Assembly: GCF_017873095.1 (NCBI RefSeq)
Contig: NZ_JAGGJU010000017.1
Span: 19,915-83,914, forward strand
Reading direction: 5' to 3'
Length of the DNA stretch: 64,000 nucleotides
Source: Heterorhizobium halophytocola
Lineage (GTDB): Bacteria; Pseudomonadota; Alphaproteobacteria; Rhizobiales; Rhizobiaceae
In this document: positions 1 to 8,302 of the stretch, piece by piece
Position numbering within the stretch: position 1 is the stretch's first letter
How the letters are laid out: every line of letters begins with the position of its first letter
The notes under the pieces: generated by a model
The model's input: the letters and a program-made list of their open reading frames with translations, nothing else
Databases searched by the model: none
What the model was told of the DNA's origin: nothing
Program-made: the position numbers and the translations under genes

Positions 1-1002
1 TGCCCGGCGGTCGAGCACACGGTCATAGGCCGAGCGGTTGAGCAGGCCAGTCAGCGGATCGTGGTTGGCGAGATAGCGGATCCGGTCTTCCTGCGCCTTG
101 TTGCGCCGCTCGCGATCCTCCAGCATCATCGAGAAGATGAAGATGCCGACGGCGATCGCGAAGAACATGCCGACCAGCATGGGCATGATCGAGATCAGGT
201 AGGCGAGGCCCGGACGATCGGGGCGCCAAGCGAAATAGCCGAAGACCGCGCCATCGCTGCGCAGCAGCGGCAGCGCCGTCTCGTTGCGCGACCCGGGCAA
301 CTGCCTGGCGAAATGCAGGCTGGCAAAGCCGTATTCGACCGACAGGTCGGAGAGGAAATCGGTATCGAGCCGGCGCACGGCAACATGCAGATACTGCTCG
401 CCTGGGGGCTGCGTCAGAACCCCGGTCTTGGCGATGATCGGCTTGACGCTGAGGATCGCCGGATGGCCTTCGAAATAGCCGTAGTCACTGGCCCCCAGCG
501 ACAGGATCTGGCCGGCACGCACGCTGCCGCCACCCTGGCGAAGCCTGGCACGAAGCCCCTTGGCCATGCCCAGAATGGCCGGCCGCAGGCTGTCGAAACG
601 GTGATTGTCGACCTGCTTGCCTTCGATCGAGGCGAAGATCGGCTTGTCTTCGCCATCGACGACGAAGGCGGCGTCATGACCGAAATAGCGCTGCATCCAG
701 CTGCCGAGATGGTCGTCGATCCACTTGTCGCGATCGGGGGTCGGGGGACTGGAGAGATGGTTGACGGCATCGTCCCAGACGGTGGTGCTTTCCTGTTCGT
801 GGCCGATGCGCGACCGGAAGGTATTGATCAGCCGCGTCGCGATCTTGATCTCGCGCGCGCTCGCAGTCTTGTCGACGCCGTCCATGGACACATAGAGGAA
901 GGCCAGCACGATCATCATGATGAGGCTGGCGCCAAGGCCCGACAAGACGAATATGCGAAGTGGGTAACCCCGACCGGTCTGCCCGCTGCTGCGAATTTTC
1001 AT
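1..1002 (-). CDS. CHASE4-GGDEF diguanylate cyclase (3' end outside window)
   Basis: Membrane sensor enzyme expected to make cyclic di-GMP. The reading frame runs off the left edge. It starts at an ATG at 1000-1002 with a lysine/arginine N-terminus, followed by a hydrophobic helix at about residues 12-32. A periplasmic segment of about 230 residues contains TTVWDDAV and KWIDDHLGSWM, typical of CHASE4 sensor domains. A second membrane helix follows at about 270-292, then a short coiled linker and LANHDPLTGLLNRSAYDRVL, the opening of a GGDEF domain. The GGDEF signature and any EAL domain lie beyond the window, so activity cannot be judged. It stands alone, with about 230 bp to queF. Family assignment is firm; the CHASE4 label rests on motif recall. 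Confidence 0.85.
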   Translation of the reverse strand, partial: MKIRSSGQTGRGYPLRIFVLSGLGASLIMMIVLAFLYVSMDGVDKTASAREIKIATRLINTFRSRIGHEQESTTVWDDAVNHLSSPPTPDRDKWIDDHLGSWMQRYFGHDAAFVVDGEDKPIFASIEGKQVDNHRFDSLRPAILGMAKGLRARLRQGGGSVRAGQILSLGASDYGYFEGHPAILSVKPIIAKTGVLTQPPGEQYLHVAVRRLDTDFLSDLSVEYGFASLHFARQLPGSRNETALPLLRSDGAVFGYFAWRPDRPGLAYLISIMPMLVGMFFAIAVGIFIFSMMLEDRERRNKAQEDRIRYLANHDPLTGLLNRSAYDRVLDRRA

Positions 1003-1234
1003 TATCCCCTCGCTAGATTGCGAGGCCCAGCATGTCACGGCAAGCGTTAAATTTTAGCGTAGCTCACTGCATAAATACTTCATAAGTCAAAATAATGAGC
1101 TTGCTGATGAAGAGCCTCCGCGCGCCTCATCCGCCACATGAGCCAGTGGAATCAGAAAGCGCACAAACCATCTTCAAACCGCTGGAAACGCTTCCGCTTT
1201 AGCAATCGCGCAACTGGCCTTGGGACGGCAGTAC

Positions 1235-1699
1235 TCAGCCGCGGCCGCGATAGGTGGCGACCCCCTGCTCCGGCAGCCAGACGCCCTTCGGCGGCTCGTC
1301 GGTCTGCCAGAAGACATCGATCGGAATGCCGCCGCGCGGATACCAATAAGCGCCGATCCGCAGCCATTTCGGCTCCAGAAGCTCGACCAGGCGCTTGGCG
1401 ATATAGACGGAGCAGTCCTCGTGAAAGGCGCCGTGATTGCGAAAGGCAAACAGGAAGAGTTTCAGCGACTTCGATTCCACCAGCCAGTCGCCGGGAATAT
1501 AATCGAGGACGATATGGGCGAAATCCGGCTGGCCGGTCATCGGGCAAAGCGAGGTGAATTCGGGCGCGGTAAAGCGCACGACATAATCCGTGCCGGCATT
1601 GCCGTTCGGCACCTTTTCCAGAATCGCGGTTTCCGGCGCGGTCGGCGCCTCGACGGTATTGCCGAGCTGCGACAGCCCGCTGACATCGGTCTTGCTCAT
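1235..1699 (-). CDS. queF: NADPH-dependent 7-cyano-7-deazaguanine reductase
   Basis: Reduces preQ0 to preQ1 in queuosine tRNA modification. The 154-residue protein is the short, unimodular type I QueF. It shows the catalytic cysteine in SLCPMTGQPDF (Cys52) with the partner aspartate (Asp59), and the family motif ESKSLKLFLFAFRNHG, which binds NADPH. The ATG overlaps the stop of the upstream cation-efflux gene (ATGA), so the two are probably translationally coupled. No preQ1 riboswitch was recognised upstream. The start is fixed by the overlap and by conservation of the N-terminus. Confidence 0.96.
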   Translation of the reverse strand: MSKTDVSGLSQLGNTVEAPTAPETAILEKVPNGNAGTDYVVRFTAPEFTSLCPMTGQPDFAHIVLDYIPGDWLVESKSLKLFLFAFRNHGAFHEDCSVYIAKRLVELLEPKWLRIGAYWYPRGGIPIDVFWQTDEPPKGVWLPEQGVATYRGRG

Positions 1700-2613
1700 T
1701 GCCTAGTCTCCTCGACGGTCACACGATCGCCGTGCGCCTCTTCATCTTCCGGTTCGACGTGGATGGTGATCCGCGCACCCGGCTGCACCTGCCTGATCGC
1801 CACCTCCAGCCGGTCGCAGATCACATGCGACTGCGCAACCGTCATGTCTCCCGGCACGACCAGATCGAAGCCGACAAAGGTCACCGCCCCTGCCCGCCTT
1901 GTGCGCAGATAATGCACGTTCAGAGAGCCGGCCGAATGGGCCGCGATCGCCGCCTTGATTGCCTCGACCTCACCGGGCTCGACGGCCTTGTCCATCAGCC
2001 CGTCGACCGAATGCGAGATCACCTTCCAGCCCTGCCAGATGATGTTGAGCGCCACGACGATGGCAAGCAGCGGATCGAGGATCGCATAGCCGGTATAGAC
2101 CACGAGGATCAGGCCGAGCAGCACGCCGACCGACGTCACCACGTCGGACATGATGTGCTGGCCGTCGGCCAAAAGCGCCGGCGAGCGATGGCTGCGCCCG
2201 ACTCCGATCAGGATCCGCGCCCAGACGAAATTGATCACCGCGGCCATCGCGTTGATCGCAAGCCCTGTCACCGGCGCCACCAGCACGCTCGGATGGGCAA
2301 GGGCGTCGATCGCCTCCTGCAGGATCAGCAGCGCCGCAATCACGATCAGCACGCCCTCCAGGACGGCCGAGAGATATTCCGCCTTGTGGTGCCCGTAGGG
2401 ATGATCGTGGTCGGCGGGCTTGCGCGCATAGCGCACGACGAAATAGGCGATGACCGCGGCCACCACGTTGACCGTCGATTCCATCCCGTCGGACAGCAGT
2501 GCCACCGAGCCGGTCAGCCACCAGGCGACCAGCTTCAGCCCCATCACGCCAAGCGCGAGCGGTATTCCCCAGAACGCCAGGCGCTGCACCCGTGTGTCGC
2601 TGTCTGCCGTCAT
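1696..2613 (-). CDS. Cation diffusion facilitator family metal-efflux transporter
   Basis: Inner-membrane antiporter that exports divalent metal ions (Zn, Co, Ni, Fe or Mn; the substrate cannot be read from sequence). The 305 residues contain about six hydrophobic helices in the first 200 and a cytoplasmic C-terminal domain ending with TIHVEPEDEEAH. Metal-site motifs are visible: LLSDGMES (helix 2), HDHPYGHHKAEY (loop) and HIMSDVVTS (helix 5). It heads a two-gene operon with queF through a 4-bp ATGA overlap. A likely ribosome-binding region (GGAGACTAAGG) precedes the ATG. An unusually long, structured leader of more than 300 nt lies upstream and may be regulatory. Confidence 0.92.
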   Translation of the reverse strand: MTADSDTRVQRLAFWGIPLALGVMGLKLVAWWLTGSVALLSDGMESTVNVVAAVIAYFVVRYARKPADHDHPYGHHKAEYLSAVLEGVLIVIAALLILQEAIDALAHPSVLVAPVTGLAINAMAAVINFVWARILIGVGRSHRSPALLADGQHIMSDVVTSVGVLLGLILVVYTGYAILDPLLAIVVALNIIWQGWKVISHSVDGLMDKAVEPGEVEAIKAAIAAHSAGSLNVHYLRTRRAGAVTFVGFDLVVPGDMTVAQSHVICDRLEVAIRQVQPGARITIHVEPEDEEAHGDRVTVEETRQ

Positions 2614-2670
2614 GGCCCTTAGTCTCCATGCTGTTGCGAGCGATTTGCAAACCGCAATTCCAAAACGACG

Positions 2671-2700
2671 AAACCGCCCGCGGCAAAGCGCGGACGGTTT
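2671..2700 (-). terminator. Strong hairpin, possible attenuator before the cation-efflux gene
   Basis: Read on the minus strand, AAACCGTCCGCG pairs with CGCGGGCGGTTT through a 6-nt loop. The single imperfect position is a G-U pair only on this strand (C-A on the other), which points to a minus-strand RNA. The following sequence CGTCGTTTTGG is a weak U-rich tail. It lies about 57 bp before the efflux start codon, where a leader terminator would sit. Confidence 0.45.
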
Positions 2701-2994
2701 CTGTCTTTCGCCGGGGTATGACTCAGCCGGCCGGTCTTGTCAAAGCCAAAGCACGCGGCGATGCAGAACCGCTTCGATACGCCATGCGCCCGCCTGCCCT
2801 CAAGGAGGGGTTGTCCGCGACCTCGGCCGGCCGCACCCATGACCGGTCAGCGCCTGCGGGTCTTGGCTTGGCGGAGACTGAACGGTCACTGCACCCACTC
2901 CGGTCTCCAGAGACGGGGCCTCGGCCGCCTGCTCTCTATCTTCGTCTCCGGCGATCACCGCCGAGGGGGAAGCCCATCCTGCAGGACAATTATA
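2671..2994 (-). ncRNA. Candidate structured leader or small RNA upstream of the cation-efflux/queF operon
   Basis: The 472-bp gap between the efflux gene and higB has no convincing ORF. On the minus strand a TATAAT box lies at 2989-2994, and a run of local hairpins follows (GGCG/CGCC around 2947-2959, GTCTC/GAGAC around 2902-2913, CCCTC/GAGGG around 2798-2810). It ends in a 12-bp stem at 2671-2700 just before the efflux gene. No known riboswitch consensus (cobalamin, preQ1, yybP-ykoY, NiCo) could be matched. It may be a metal- or preQ1-responsive leader, an unrelated sRNA, or simply non-coding DNA. No good -35 was seen. Confidence 0.3.
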
Positions 2995-3053
2995 ACTTGA
3001 GGGTGATGCTACGCGGCTAGCAACACGACTACGCCCCGCACCATGACGGCTTG

Positions 3054-3065
3054 CGTTATATAACG
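3054..3065. promoter_or_regulatory. Palindrome CGTTATATAACG, candidate HigA operator
   Basis: Perfect 12-bp palindrome 20 bp before the higB start codon, followed by a partial repeat (CGTTACG at 3071-3077). HigA antitoxins autorepress by binding AT-rich inverted repeats over the promoter. Position and symmetry fit; binding is inferred. Confidence 0.55.
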
Positions 3066-3085
3066 TGCTGCGTTACGATAAGTAG

Positions 3086-3370
3086 ATGATCCGAAGCTTT
3101 GCCGATCTTGAAACCGAGCGGATCTGGACGGGCCGAAGGAGCCGCAAGCTGCCGTCGGACATTCAGAGCGTCGCATTGCGCAAGCTGCGCTTATTGAACA
3201 ATGCGCGCGTTCTTCATGATCTCCGAGTGCCGCCCGGGAACCGGCTGGAGGCGCTGAAGGGTAATCGCCTCGGCCAGCACAGCATCCGGATCAACGATCA
3301 GTGGCGCATCTGTTTCGAATGGACTGACGGAGGGCCTTGCGATGTCGCAATCGTCGACTACCACGACTGA
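3086..3370 (+). CDS. higB: HigB-type mRNA interferase toxin
   Basis: Toxin of a type II toxin-antitoxin pair (RelE superfamily, plasmid-maintenance killer family), expected to cleave mRNA in the ribosome. The 94 residues match the usual length and contain the family's hallmark stretch: LRVPPGNRLEALKGNRLGQHSIRINDQWRI in short pieces, then an aromatic FEW and a C-terminal VDYHD. Arginine and histidine residues expected in catalysis are kept. Toxin-first order with a 29-bp overlap into the antitoxin gene is the diagnostic HigBA layout. The palindrome just upstream probably serves autoregulation. Confidence 0.93.
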   Translation: MIRSFADLETERIWTGRRSRKLPSDIQSVALRKLRLLNNARVLHDLRVPPGNRLEALKGNRLGQHSIRINDQWRICFEWTDGGPCDVAIVDYHD

Positions 3371-3656
3371 ACTTCTGCCGAACCCGCATCCGGGAGACGT
3401 TCTGCAGGAGGATTTCCTGAAGCCGATGGCACTCAGCCAGAACGCGCTGGCACGCGCCGTTCGCGTTCCACCGCGACGGATCAACGAGATCGTGCTGGGA
3501 AAGCGCGCCATAACGGCGGATACCGATCTGCGACTGGCCCGCTATTTCGGTCTCTCCGACGGCTTCTTTCTTGGCTTGCAAGCCGACTACGACCTTATGC
3601 AGCGTCGCCGCGAGATCGAGGATGACCTTATCGGCATCCAACCCTACGCTGCCTGA
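3342..3656 (+). CDS. higA: HigA-type XRE antitoxin
   Basis: Antitoxin and autorepressor of higBA. The 104-residue protein begins with the HigA family signature PNPHPGDVLQEDFLKPM (residues 13-29). A helix-turn-helix of the XRE type follows (LSQNALARAVRVPPRRINEIV, about 31-51), then KRAITADTDLRLARYFG and the C-terminal FFLGLQADYDL. The start lies inside higB, 29 bp before the toxin stop, so the proteins are probably made in coupled amounts. No damage is visible, so the module looks functional. Confidence 0.93.
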   Translation: MSQSSTTTTELLPNPHPGDVLQEDFLKPMALSQNALARAVRVPPRRINEIVLGKRAITADTDLRLARYFGLSDGFFLGLQADYDLMQRRREIEDDLIGIQPYAA

Positions 3657-3666
3657 ACGATTGGCT

Positions 3667-3705
3667 GATTGGCAGGTGGAGCATTGCCGCCGCTACCTGC
3701 CAATC
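3667..3705. terminator. Bidirectional hairpin between higA and trpE(G)
   Basis: GATTGGCAGGT (3667-3677) and ACCTGCCAATC (3695-3705) form a perfect 11-bp stem between two convergent stop codons (3656 and 3726). There is no U-tract on either strand, so termination is inferred from position. Confidence 0.5.
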
Positions 3706-3725
3706 AACTTGTGCCATCGCTCCCC

Positions 3726-5915
3726 TCACGCCGCCTTCACCTTCGCCCGCTTGGCCAGATGCGCCACGACGTTCTCGATCATCCGCATGCCGGCATCCTG
3801 GCCGAGCGACATGATCGATTCCGGGTGGAACTGCACGGCAGCGACCGGTTCCTTGACGTGCTCGATGCCCATGATCGTGCCGTCCTCGCTTTCCGCCGTG
3901 ATCATGAAATCGCGGTCGAGGGTCGAGGGGTCGGCGAAGATCGAGTGATAGCGTCCGACGGTGACCTCCTTTGAAAGCCCTGAGAAGACCAGGCCTGGCT
4001 CCAGCACCCGGATGCGCGACGGCTTGCCGTGCATCGGCACCGCCAGATGCCGCAGCTCGCCGCCATAGGCCTCCGCCAGCGCCTGCAACCCGAGGCAGAC
4101 GCCGAAGATCGGCAGATTGCGGGCGCGGGCCTTCTTGATCGTGCCCTTGCAGTCGAAGTCGGACGGCGTGCCCGGACCCGGCGACAGGACGACCAGATCC
4201 GGATCGAGCCGGTCGAACACCTCTTCCGGCACCGGCGTGCGCACGGTCGACACGGTCGCGCCCGTCTGGCGGAAATAGTTGGCAAGCGTGTGGACGAAGC
4301 TGTCCTCGTGGTCGACCAGCAGGATCTTGATCCCCTCGCCGACCTTGGCGACGCCGCGGCTCGCCTTGGTATTCTTGCCCGACTTGGCGTCGCGGATCGC
4401 CTCCAGCATGGCCGATGCCTTCAGCTCGGTCTCGGCCTCCTCGTCTTCCGGCACGGAATCGTTGAGCAGCGTGGCGCCAGCCCGCACCTCGGCGATGCCG
4501 TCCTTGATCCGCACGGTCCTGAGCGTCAGGCCCGTGTTCATGTCACCGTTGAAGCCGACCATGCCGATCGCGCCGCCATACCAGGCGCGCGGGCTCTTTT
4601 CATGGTTCTCGACAAAGCGCATTGCCCAGAGCTTCGGCGCACCGGTCACCGTGACCGCCCAGGCGTGGCTCAGGAAGGCGTCGAAGGCATCCATGCCGTC
4701 GCGCAGCCGTCCCTCGATATGGTCGACCGTATGGATCAGGCGGGCATACATTTCGATCTGCCGGCGGCCGATGACCTTGACCGAACCGGGCTCGCAGACG
4801 CGGCTCTTGTCGTTGCGGTCGACGTCCGAGCACATGGTAAGCTCGCTCTCGTCCTTCTTCGAATTCAGCAGCGTCAGGATCTGTTCGCTATCGGCGATCG
4901 GATCGTCGCCGCGCTTGATCGTGCCGGAGATCGGGCAGGTCTCGATCCGCCGGCCCGAGACGCGGACGAACATTTCCGGCGAGGCGCCGACCAGATATTC
5001 CTGGTGGCCAAGATTGATGAAGAAGGAATAGGGCGAAGGATTGATCTCCTTCAGCCGGTTGGAGATCGCCGACGGCTTGGAGTCGCAGCGCTCCATGAAT
5101 TTCTGCCCCGGCACCACCTCGAACAGGTCGCCCTTGCGGAAGCTCTCCTTGGCCTTGACCACCAGTTCGGCATATTCGCCCGGACGATGGTCGCCGCGCG
5201 GCGGGATCACGTCGGTCGGCTGGAACGGGTCGGCCTCGATCGCCTCGTCCTGTCCTTCGGTCGTCAGCCCGTCGCGGGCAAAATCATAGCGGTCGATCCA
5301 GGCCTTGGCCGAATAATGGTCGACGACGAGGATCTCGTCGGGCAGATAAAGCACCATGTCGCGCTGGTCGTCGGGGCGCGTCAGCTTCAGATCGATGGCG
5401 TCGAACTGGAAGGCCAGGTCGTAGCCGAAGGCACCGAACAGGCCGATGGCGCTGTCGGCTTCAGAATAGAACAGATCGACGACGGCGCGCAGCACGGTAA
5501 ACACGGTCGGCGCCTTGGAGCGCTCTTCCTCGGTAAACACCCGGTCGGGCGTCCTCACCGTCAGATCGAGGCGCCGCGCCGTTCGGTCGCCGAAGCGGAC
5601 TTCGGCCACGCTTTCCAGCCGCTTGGCGATAAAGCCGAGCAGGACTTCGCCCCGACCGTTATACGCCTCGATCCACAGCGCGCGGCCATTGCAGGAAATG
5701 CCGAGCGGCGGATCGACGATTGCCGTGTCCCAGCGGGTATAGCGGCCCGGATATTCGTAATTGGAGGAGAAGACGGCGCCCCGGCGGCTGTCGAGTTTTT
5801 CCACATAGGAGGCGATCGCGTCACCGTAATCGGTCGGCCGCCGCTTGCGGGTAACGGCAATGCCGCCGCGTGTCTGATAGGTTTCCGAACCGTCGTCGTG
5901 AATGATCGTCGCCAT
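3726..5915 (-). CDS. trpE: Fused anthranilate synthase, TrpE(G)
   Basis: Converts chorismate and glutamine to anthranilate, the first step of tryptophan synthesis. The 729 residues join the synthase (about 1-520) and the glutamine amidotransferase (about 540-725) in one chain, as in Sinorhizobium and relatives. Visible motifs include YPGRYTRWD near the N-terminus, chorismate-site PISGTIKRG and DVDRNDKSRVC, and in the amidotransferase part VLSPGPGTPSDF, the nucleophile in GVCLGLQALAEAYGG, and FHPESIMS. The start at 5915 is preceded by AAGAGGAACAG; an upstream in-frame ATG is rejected because it falls at the attenuator. Expression should be controlled by the trpL attenuator just upstream. Confidence 0.97.
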   Translation of the reverse strand: MATIIHDDGSETYQTRGGIAVTRKRRPTDYGDAIASYVEKLDSRRGAVFSSNYEYPGRYTRWDTAIVDPPLGISCNGRALWIEAYNGRGEVLLGFIAKRLESVAEVRFGDRTARRLDLTVRTPDRVFTEEERSKAPTVFTVLRAVVDLFYSEADSAIGLFGAFGYDLAFQFDAIDLKLTRPDDQRDMVLYLPDEILVVDHYSAKAWIDRYDFARDGLTTEGQDEAIEADPFQPTDVIPPRGDHRPGEYAELVVKAKESFRKGDLFEVVPGQKFMERCDSKPSAISNRLKEINPSPYSFFINLGHQEYLVGASPEMFVRVSGRRIETCPISGTIKRGDDPIADSEQILTLLNSKKDESELTMCSDVDRNDKSRVCEPGSVKVIGRRQIEMYARLIHTVDHIEGRLRDGMDAFDAFLSHAWAVTVTGAPKLWAMRFVENHEKSPRAWYGGAIGMVGFNGDMNTGLTLRTVRIKDGIAEVRAGATLLNDSVPEDEEAETELKASAMLEAIRDAKSGKNTKASRGVAKVGEGIKILLVDHEDSFVHTLANYFRQTGATVSTVRTPVPEEVFDRLDPDLVVLSPGPGTPSDFDCKGTIKKARARNLPIFGVCLGLQALAEAYGGELRHLAVPMHGKPSRIRVLEPGLVFSGLSKEVTVGRYHSIFADPSTLDRDFMITAESEDGTIMGIEHVKEPVAAVQFHPESIMSLGQDAGMRMIENVVAHLAKRAKVKAA

Positions 5916-5963
5916 CTGTTCCTCTTGTCGTCGTCTCAGGCCCGGTTTTCTGGCGGCTGAATA

Positions 5964-5998
5964 CAAAAAAGCCGCCTTCGGGGTTTCCGGGCGGCTTT
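5964..5998 (-). terminator. trp attenuator terminator
   Basis: On the minus strand AAGCCGCC pairs with GGCGGCTT and is followed by six Ts, a textbook intrinsic terminator. It sits between the trpL leader stop (6038) and trpE(G). In tryptophan excess it should stop transcription and release a short leader RNA. In Sinorhizobium meliloti the equivalent RNA (rnTrpL) also acts in trans; whether this one does is unknown. Confidence 0.9.
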
Positions 5999-6037
5999 GG
6001 GGTCACTTGTCGTTGGACATGACTGGTCAAGGCCGCG

Positions 6038-6085
6038 TTAAGCGTGCCACCACCACCAGCCATTGTTCAGCGTCAGGTTTTGCAT
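6038..6085 (-). CDS. trpL: trp operon leader peptide TrpL
   Basis: A 15-codon ORF encoding MQNLTLNNGWWWWHA, with four consecutive Trp codons just before the stop. It lies upstream of the trpE(G) attenuator, the arrangement used to sense Trp-tRNA by ribosome stalling. Rhizobial trpL genes carry a similar run of Trp codons, though the N-terminal residues differ between genera. No obvious Shine-Dalgarno sequence precedes the ATG (TGTTCGGCC). In S. meliloti the leader peptide has separate trans functions in antibiotic stress; that role is not testable from sequence. Confidence 0.95.
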   Translation of the reverse strand: MQNLTLNNGWWWWHA

Positions 6086-6293
6086 GGCCGAACAGATAGC
6101 GCGGCTGATCGGCAAGCGCAACAGGCAAATTCGAAGGGCCCGTTCCAGGCGGTGTGGCGGGGTGCGCAGGATTGCAGGCGGGTCGCGGCGGTAATGCTGG
6201 ATTGCATGAAGTAGGTATTTCTTAAGTAGAAAATCGTAAAACAATTGCCGAAACTTGGCCGGCGCGTTCCGGCAGGCTTGAGGGGATGCCGAG

Positions 6294-8147
6294 ATGAGAA
6301 TTACGATTTCGCGAAGTCTGATGCTTTTTGCCGCGCTGCTCGTCATCGGCTTCGGCACGGCGCTCGGCATCACGGTCTATGCGCTGGAGAAACTGAAAAT
6401 CGGCAGCGATGAATACCAGGCGATCGTCACAGCCAACGAACTGCTGACCGACACCACTTCGCCGGACCTATCCGCCCTCCTGCCCTTCCTGCTCGTCAAG
6501 GACATCAAGGCCCATCCGGAACGGCTGGTAGCCAATGCCGAGCGTCTGGCGACATTGCAGCAGCGTCACGCGACGCGTGAGAAATACTGGGAAACCGCTT
6601 CGATTCCCGAGGCATTGCGCACCGAGATCGTCGATCGCCTGGAGCCCCGCGCCAAGGCCTTCTGGGACGAAGTGATGACCGCCTATCTTCCGGCCGCGCA
6701 CGCCGGCGACGAGCGCGCGCTGAAGGCCAGCATGGACCGTCTTGAAAAGGAGTACGAGGCCCAGGCCGTGGAAATCGCGGCCCTCGTCAAGGCCGCCCGC
6801 GCCTATACCGCGCAGGTGGAGAAAAACGGTGTCCATCACTCGGAGGTTCTCAACCGCATCGCGCTGTCGGTCAGCGGCGCCGCTTTCCTGGCGTTGTTTG
6901 CCGGCCTCTTCATCTTCCGTCAAAGGGCAATCTCGCCGTTGCAGGGCATCGCTGCCTATATGGGCGAGCTGTCCGCCGGCAACTACCAGGCCGAAGTGCC
7001 GTACCGCGATCGCTCCGACGAAATCGGCGACATGGCGGAGGCAGTCGCGATCTTTCGCCAGGCCGGCATCGACAAGGAGCGCCTCTCCGCCGAGACCCGC
7101 AAGCTGGAGGCCGCCGCCGATGCGGAGCGCGCCGACCGCCTGGCGGCACAGATCCACGAGGCCGAATGCCTGCAAAAGGTGGTGACCGATCTCGGCGCAG
7201 GCCTCGAACGTCTGTCGCGCTTCAACATCCGTTTCACCCTGGACGAGCCCTTCGAGCAGCGCTTCGAAGTGCTGCGCCACGACTTCAACAAATCGCTCGG
7301 CGTCTTCCAGGACTGCATGACCGAGGTGCTGAACAAGGCGCGTGAGATCGAGAACAACACGGTGTCGTTGCGCAGTTCCAGTGACCAGCTGTCCAAGCGC
7401 ACCGAACAGCAGGCCGCGGCGCTGGAGGAGACGGCAGCTGCGCTGGAGGAGATCACCACCAATGTCCGGCTCTCTTCCGGGCGCGCGACAGAAACCCGCG
7501 AGAAGAGCCGCAGCGCGCACCGCAATGTCGAAAAATCGACGGCCGTGGTGCAGGACGCGATTGGCGCCATGGGCAGGATCGAGGAAGCCTCCGGCCAGAT
7601 CGGCAAGATCACCAATGTGATCGACGAGATCGCCTTCCAGACCAACTTGCTGGCACTGAACGCTGGCGTCGAAGCCGCGCGTGCCGGCGATGCCGGCAAG
7701 GGTTTCGCCGTCGTTGCCCAGGAGGTTCGCGAACTGGCCCAGCGGTCTGCCGCGGCCGCCCGGGAGATCAAGGACCTGATCGACCGCTCGACGCAGGAAG
7801 TCGCGGGCGGCGTTGATCTCGTCCGCCGCACGGGGGCTGCCCTCGGCGAGATTGCCGACGACATCGGCAGCATCGCCCGGGATGTCGAAATGATCGCAGG
7901 CTCGGCCAACGAGCAGTCCGCCGGTCTTTCCGAGATCAATCAGGCGGTCAACCAGATGGACACGATCACCCAGCAGAATGCGGCCATGGTCGAGGAAACC
8001 ACCGCCGCCACCCATGCGCTCGAAGGCGAGGTCGCAACGCTGGTCAGGCTCGTCAGCCAGTTCGTCTTCAACCGTCGCCACAAGGTGCGCGACACGGAGA
8101 AAGATCGGGAAAAGACGGCCACCATACGCGGTCGGGCGGCCGCCTGA
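6294..8147 (+). CDS. Methyl-accepting chemotaxis protein
   Basis: Transmembrane chemoreceptor feeding CheA/CheW. The 617 residues start with a membrane helix (about 7-29). A mostly helical periplasmic domain follows to about 180, a second membrane helix at 184-207, and a HAMP domain starting at FRQRAISPLQGIAAYM. A second HAMP-like helix pair spans about 300-345. The signalling domain has the conserved hairpin tip EIAFQTNLLALNAGVEAARAG and the flanking RELAQRSAAAAREIKDLI. The ligand is unknown, and the periplasmic domain matches nothing I can name. It is divergent from trpL, with about 200 bp between, and monocistronic. The C-terminus is basic and has no CheR-binding pentapeptide. Confidence 0.94.
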   Translation: MRITISRSLMLFAALLVIGFGTALGITVYALEKLKIGSDEYQAIVTANELLTDTTSPDLSALLPFLLVKDIKAHPERLVANAERLATLQQRHATREKYWETASIPEALRTEIVDRLEPRAKAFWDEVMTAYLPAAHAGDERALKASMDRLEKEYEAQAVEIAALVKAARAYTAQVEKNGVHHSEVLNRIALSVSGAAFLALFAGLFIFRQRAISPLQGIAAYMGELSAGNYQAEVPYRDRSDEIGDMAEAVAIFRQAGIDKERLSAETRKLEAAADAERADRLAAQIHEAECLQKVVTDLGAGLERLSRFNIRFTLDEPFEQRFEVLRHDFNKSLGVFQDCMTEVLNKAREIENNTVSLRSSSDQLSKRTEQQAAALEETAAALEEITTNVRLSSGRATETREKSRSAHRNVEKSTAVVQDAIGAMGRIEEASGQIGKITNVIDEIAFQTNLLALNAGVEAARAGDAGKGFAVVAQEVRELAQRSAAAAREIKDLIDRSTQEVAGGVDLVRRTGAALGEIADDIGSIARDVEMIAGSANEQSAGLSEINQAVNQMDTITQQNAAMVEETTAATHALEGEVATLVRLVSQFVFNRRHKVRDTEKDREKTATIRGRAAA

Positions 8148-8302
8148 CACCGCAAGCACAGGCAAGCTTTCCGCGGGCGGCATTTTGGCAACATCTGCGC
8201 CGCGGCCGCCCACAGATTCTGCAGTAAACGTATGAAAAGGAAACTTCTCGCCACATTCCCCGTTCAACCCTCGCACGGAAGTTGTGTGGACGAGGAATCG
8301 AT

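Noticed and set aside
61..1050. Long plus-strand open frame opposite the GGDEF gene
   Set aside because: It is the antisense of the real gene, as often seen in high-GC DNA. Its protein lacks family motifs and the minus strand reads as a clear CHASE4-GGDEF.
2614..3085. Cobalamin, preQ1 or NiCo riboswitch upstream of the efflux gene
   Set aside because: None of the conserved boxes (for example B12 box, preQ1 stem-loop) could be matched. Left as an unidentified leader.
4029..5960. 643-codon plus-strand frame over trpE(G)
   Set aside because: Antisense frame with no recognisable motif; the minus strand encodes a complete TrpE(G).
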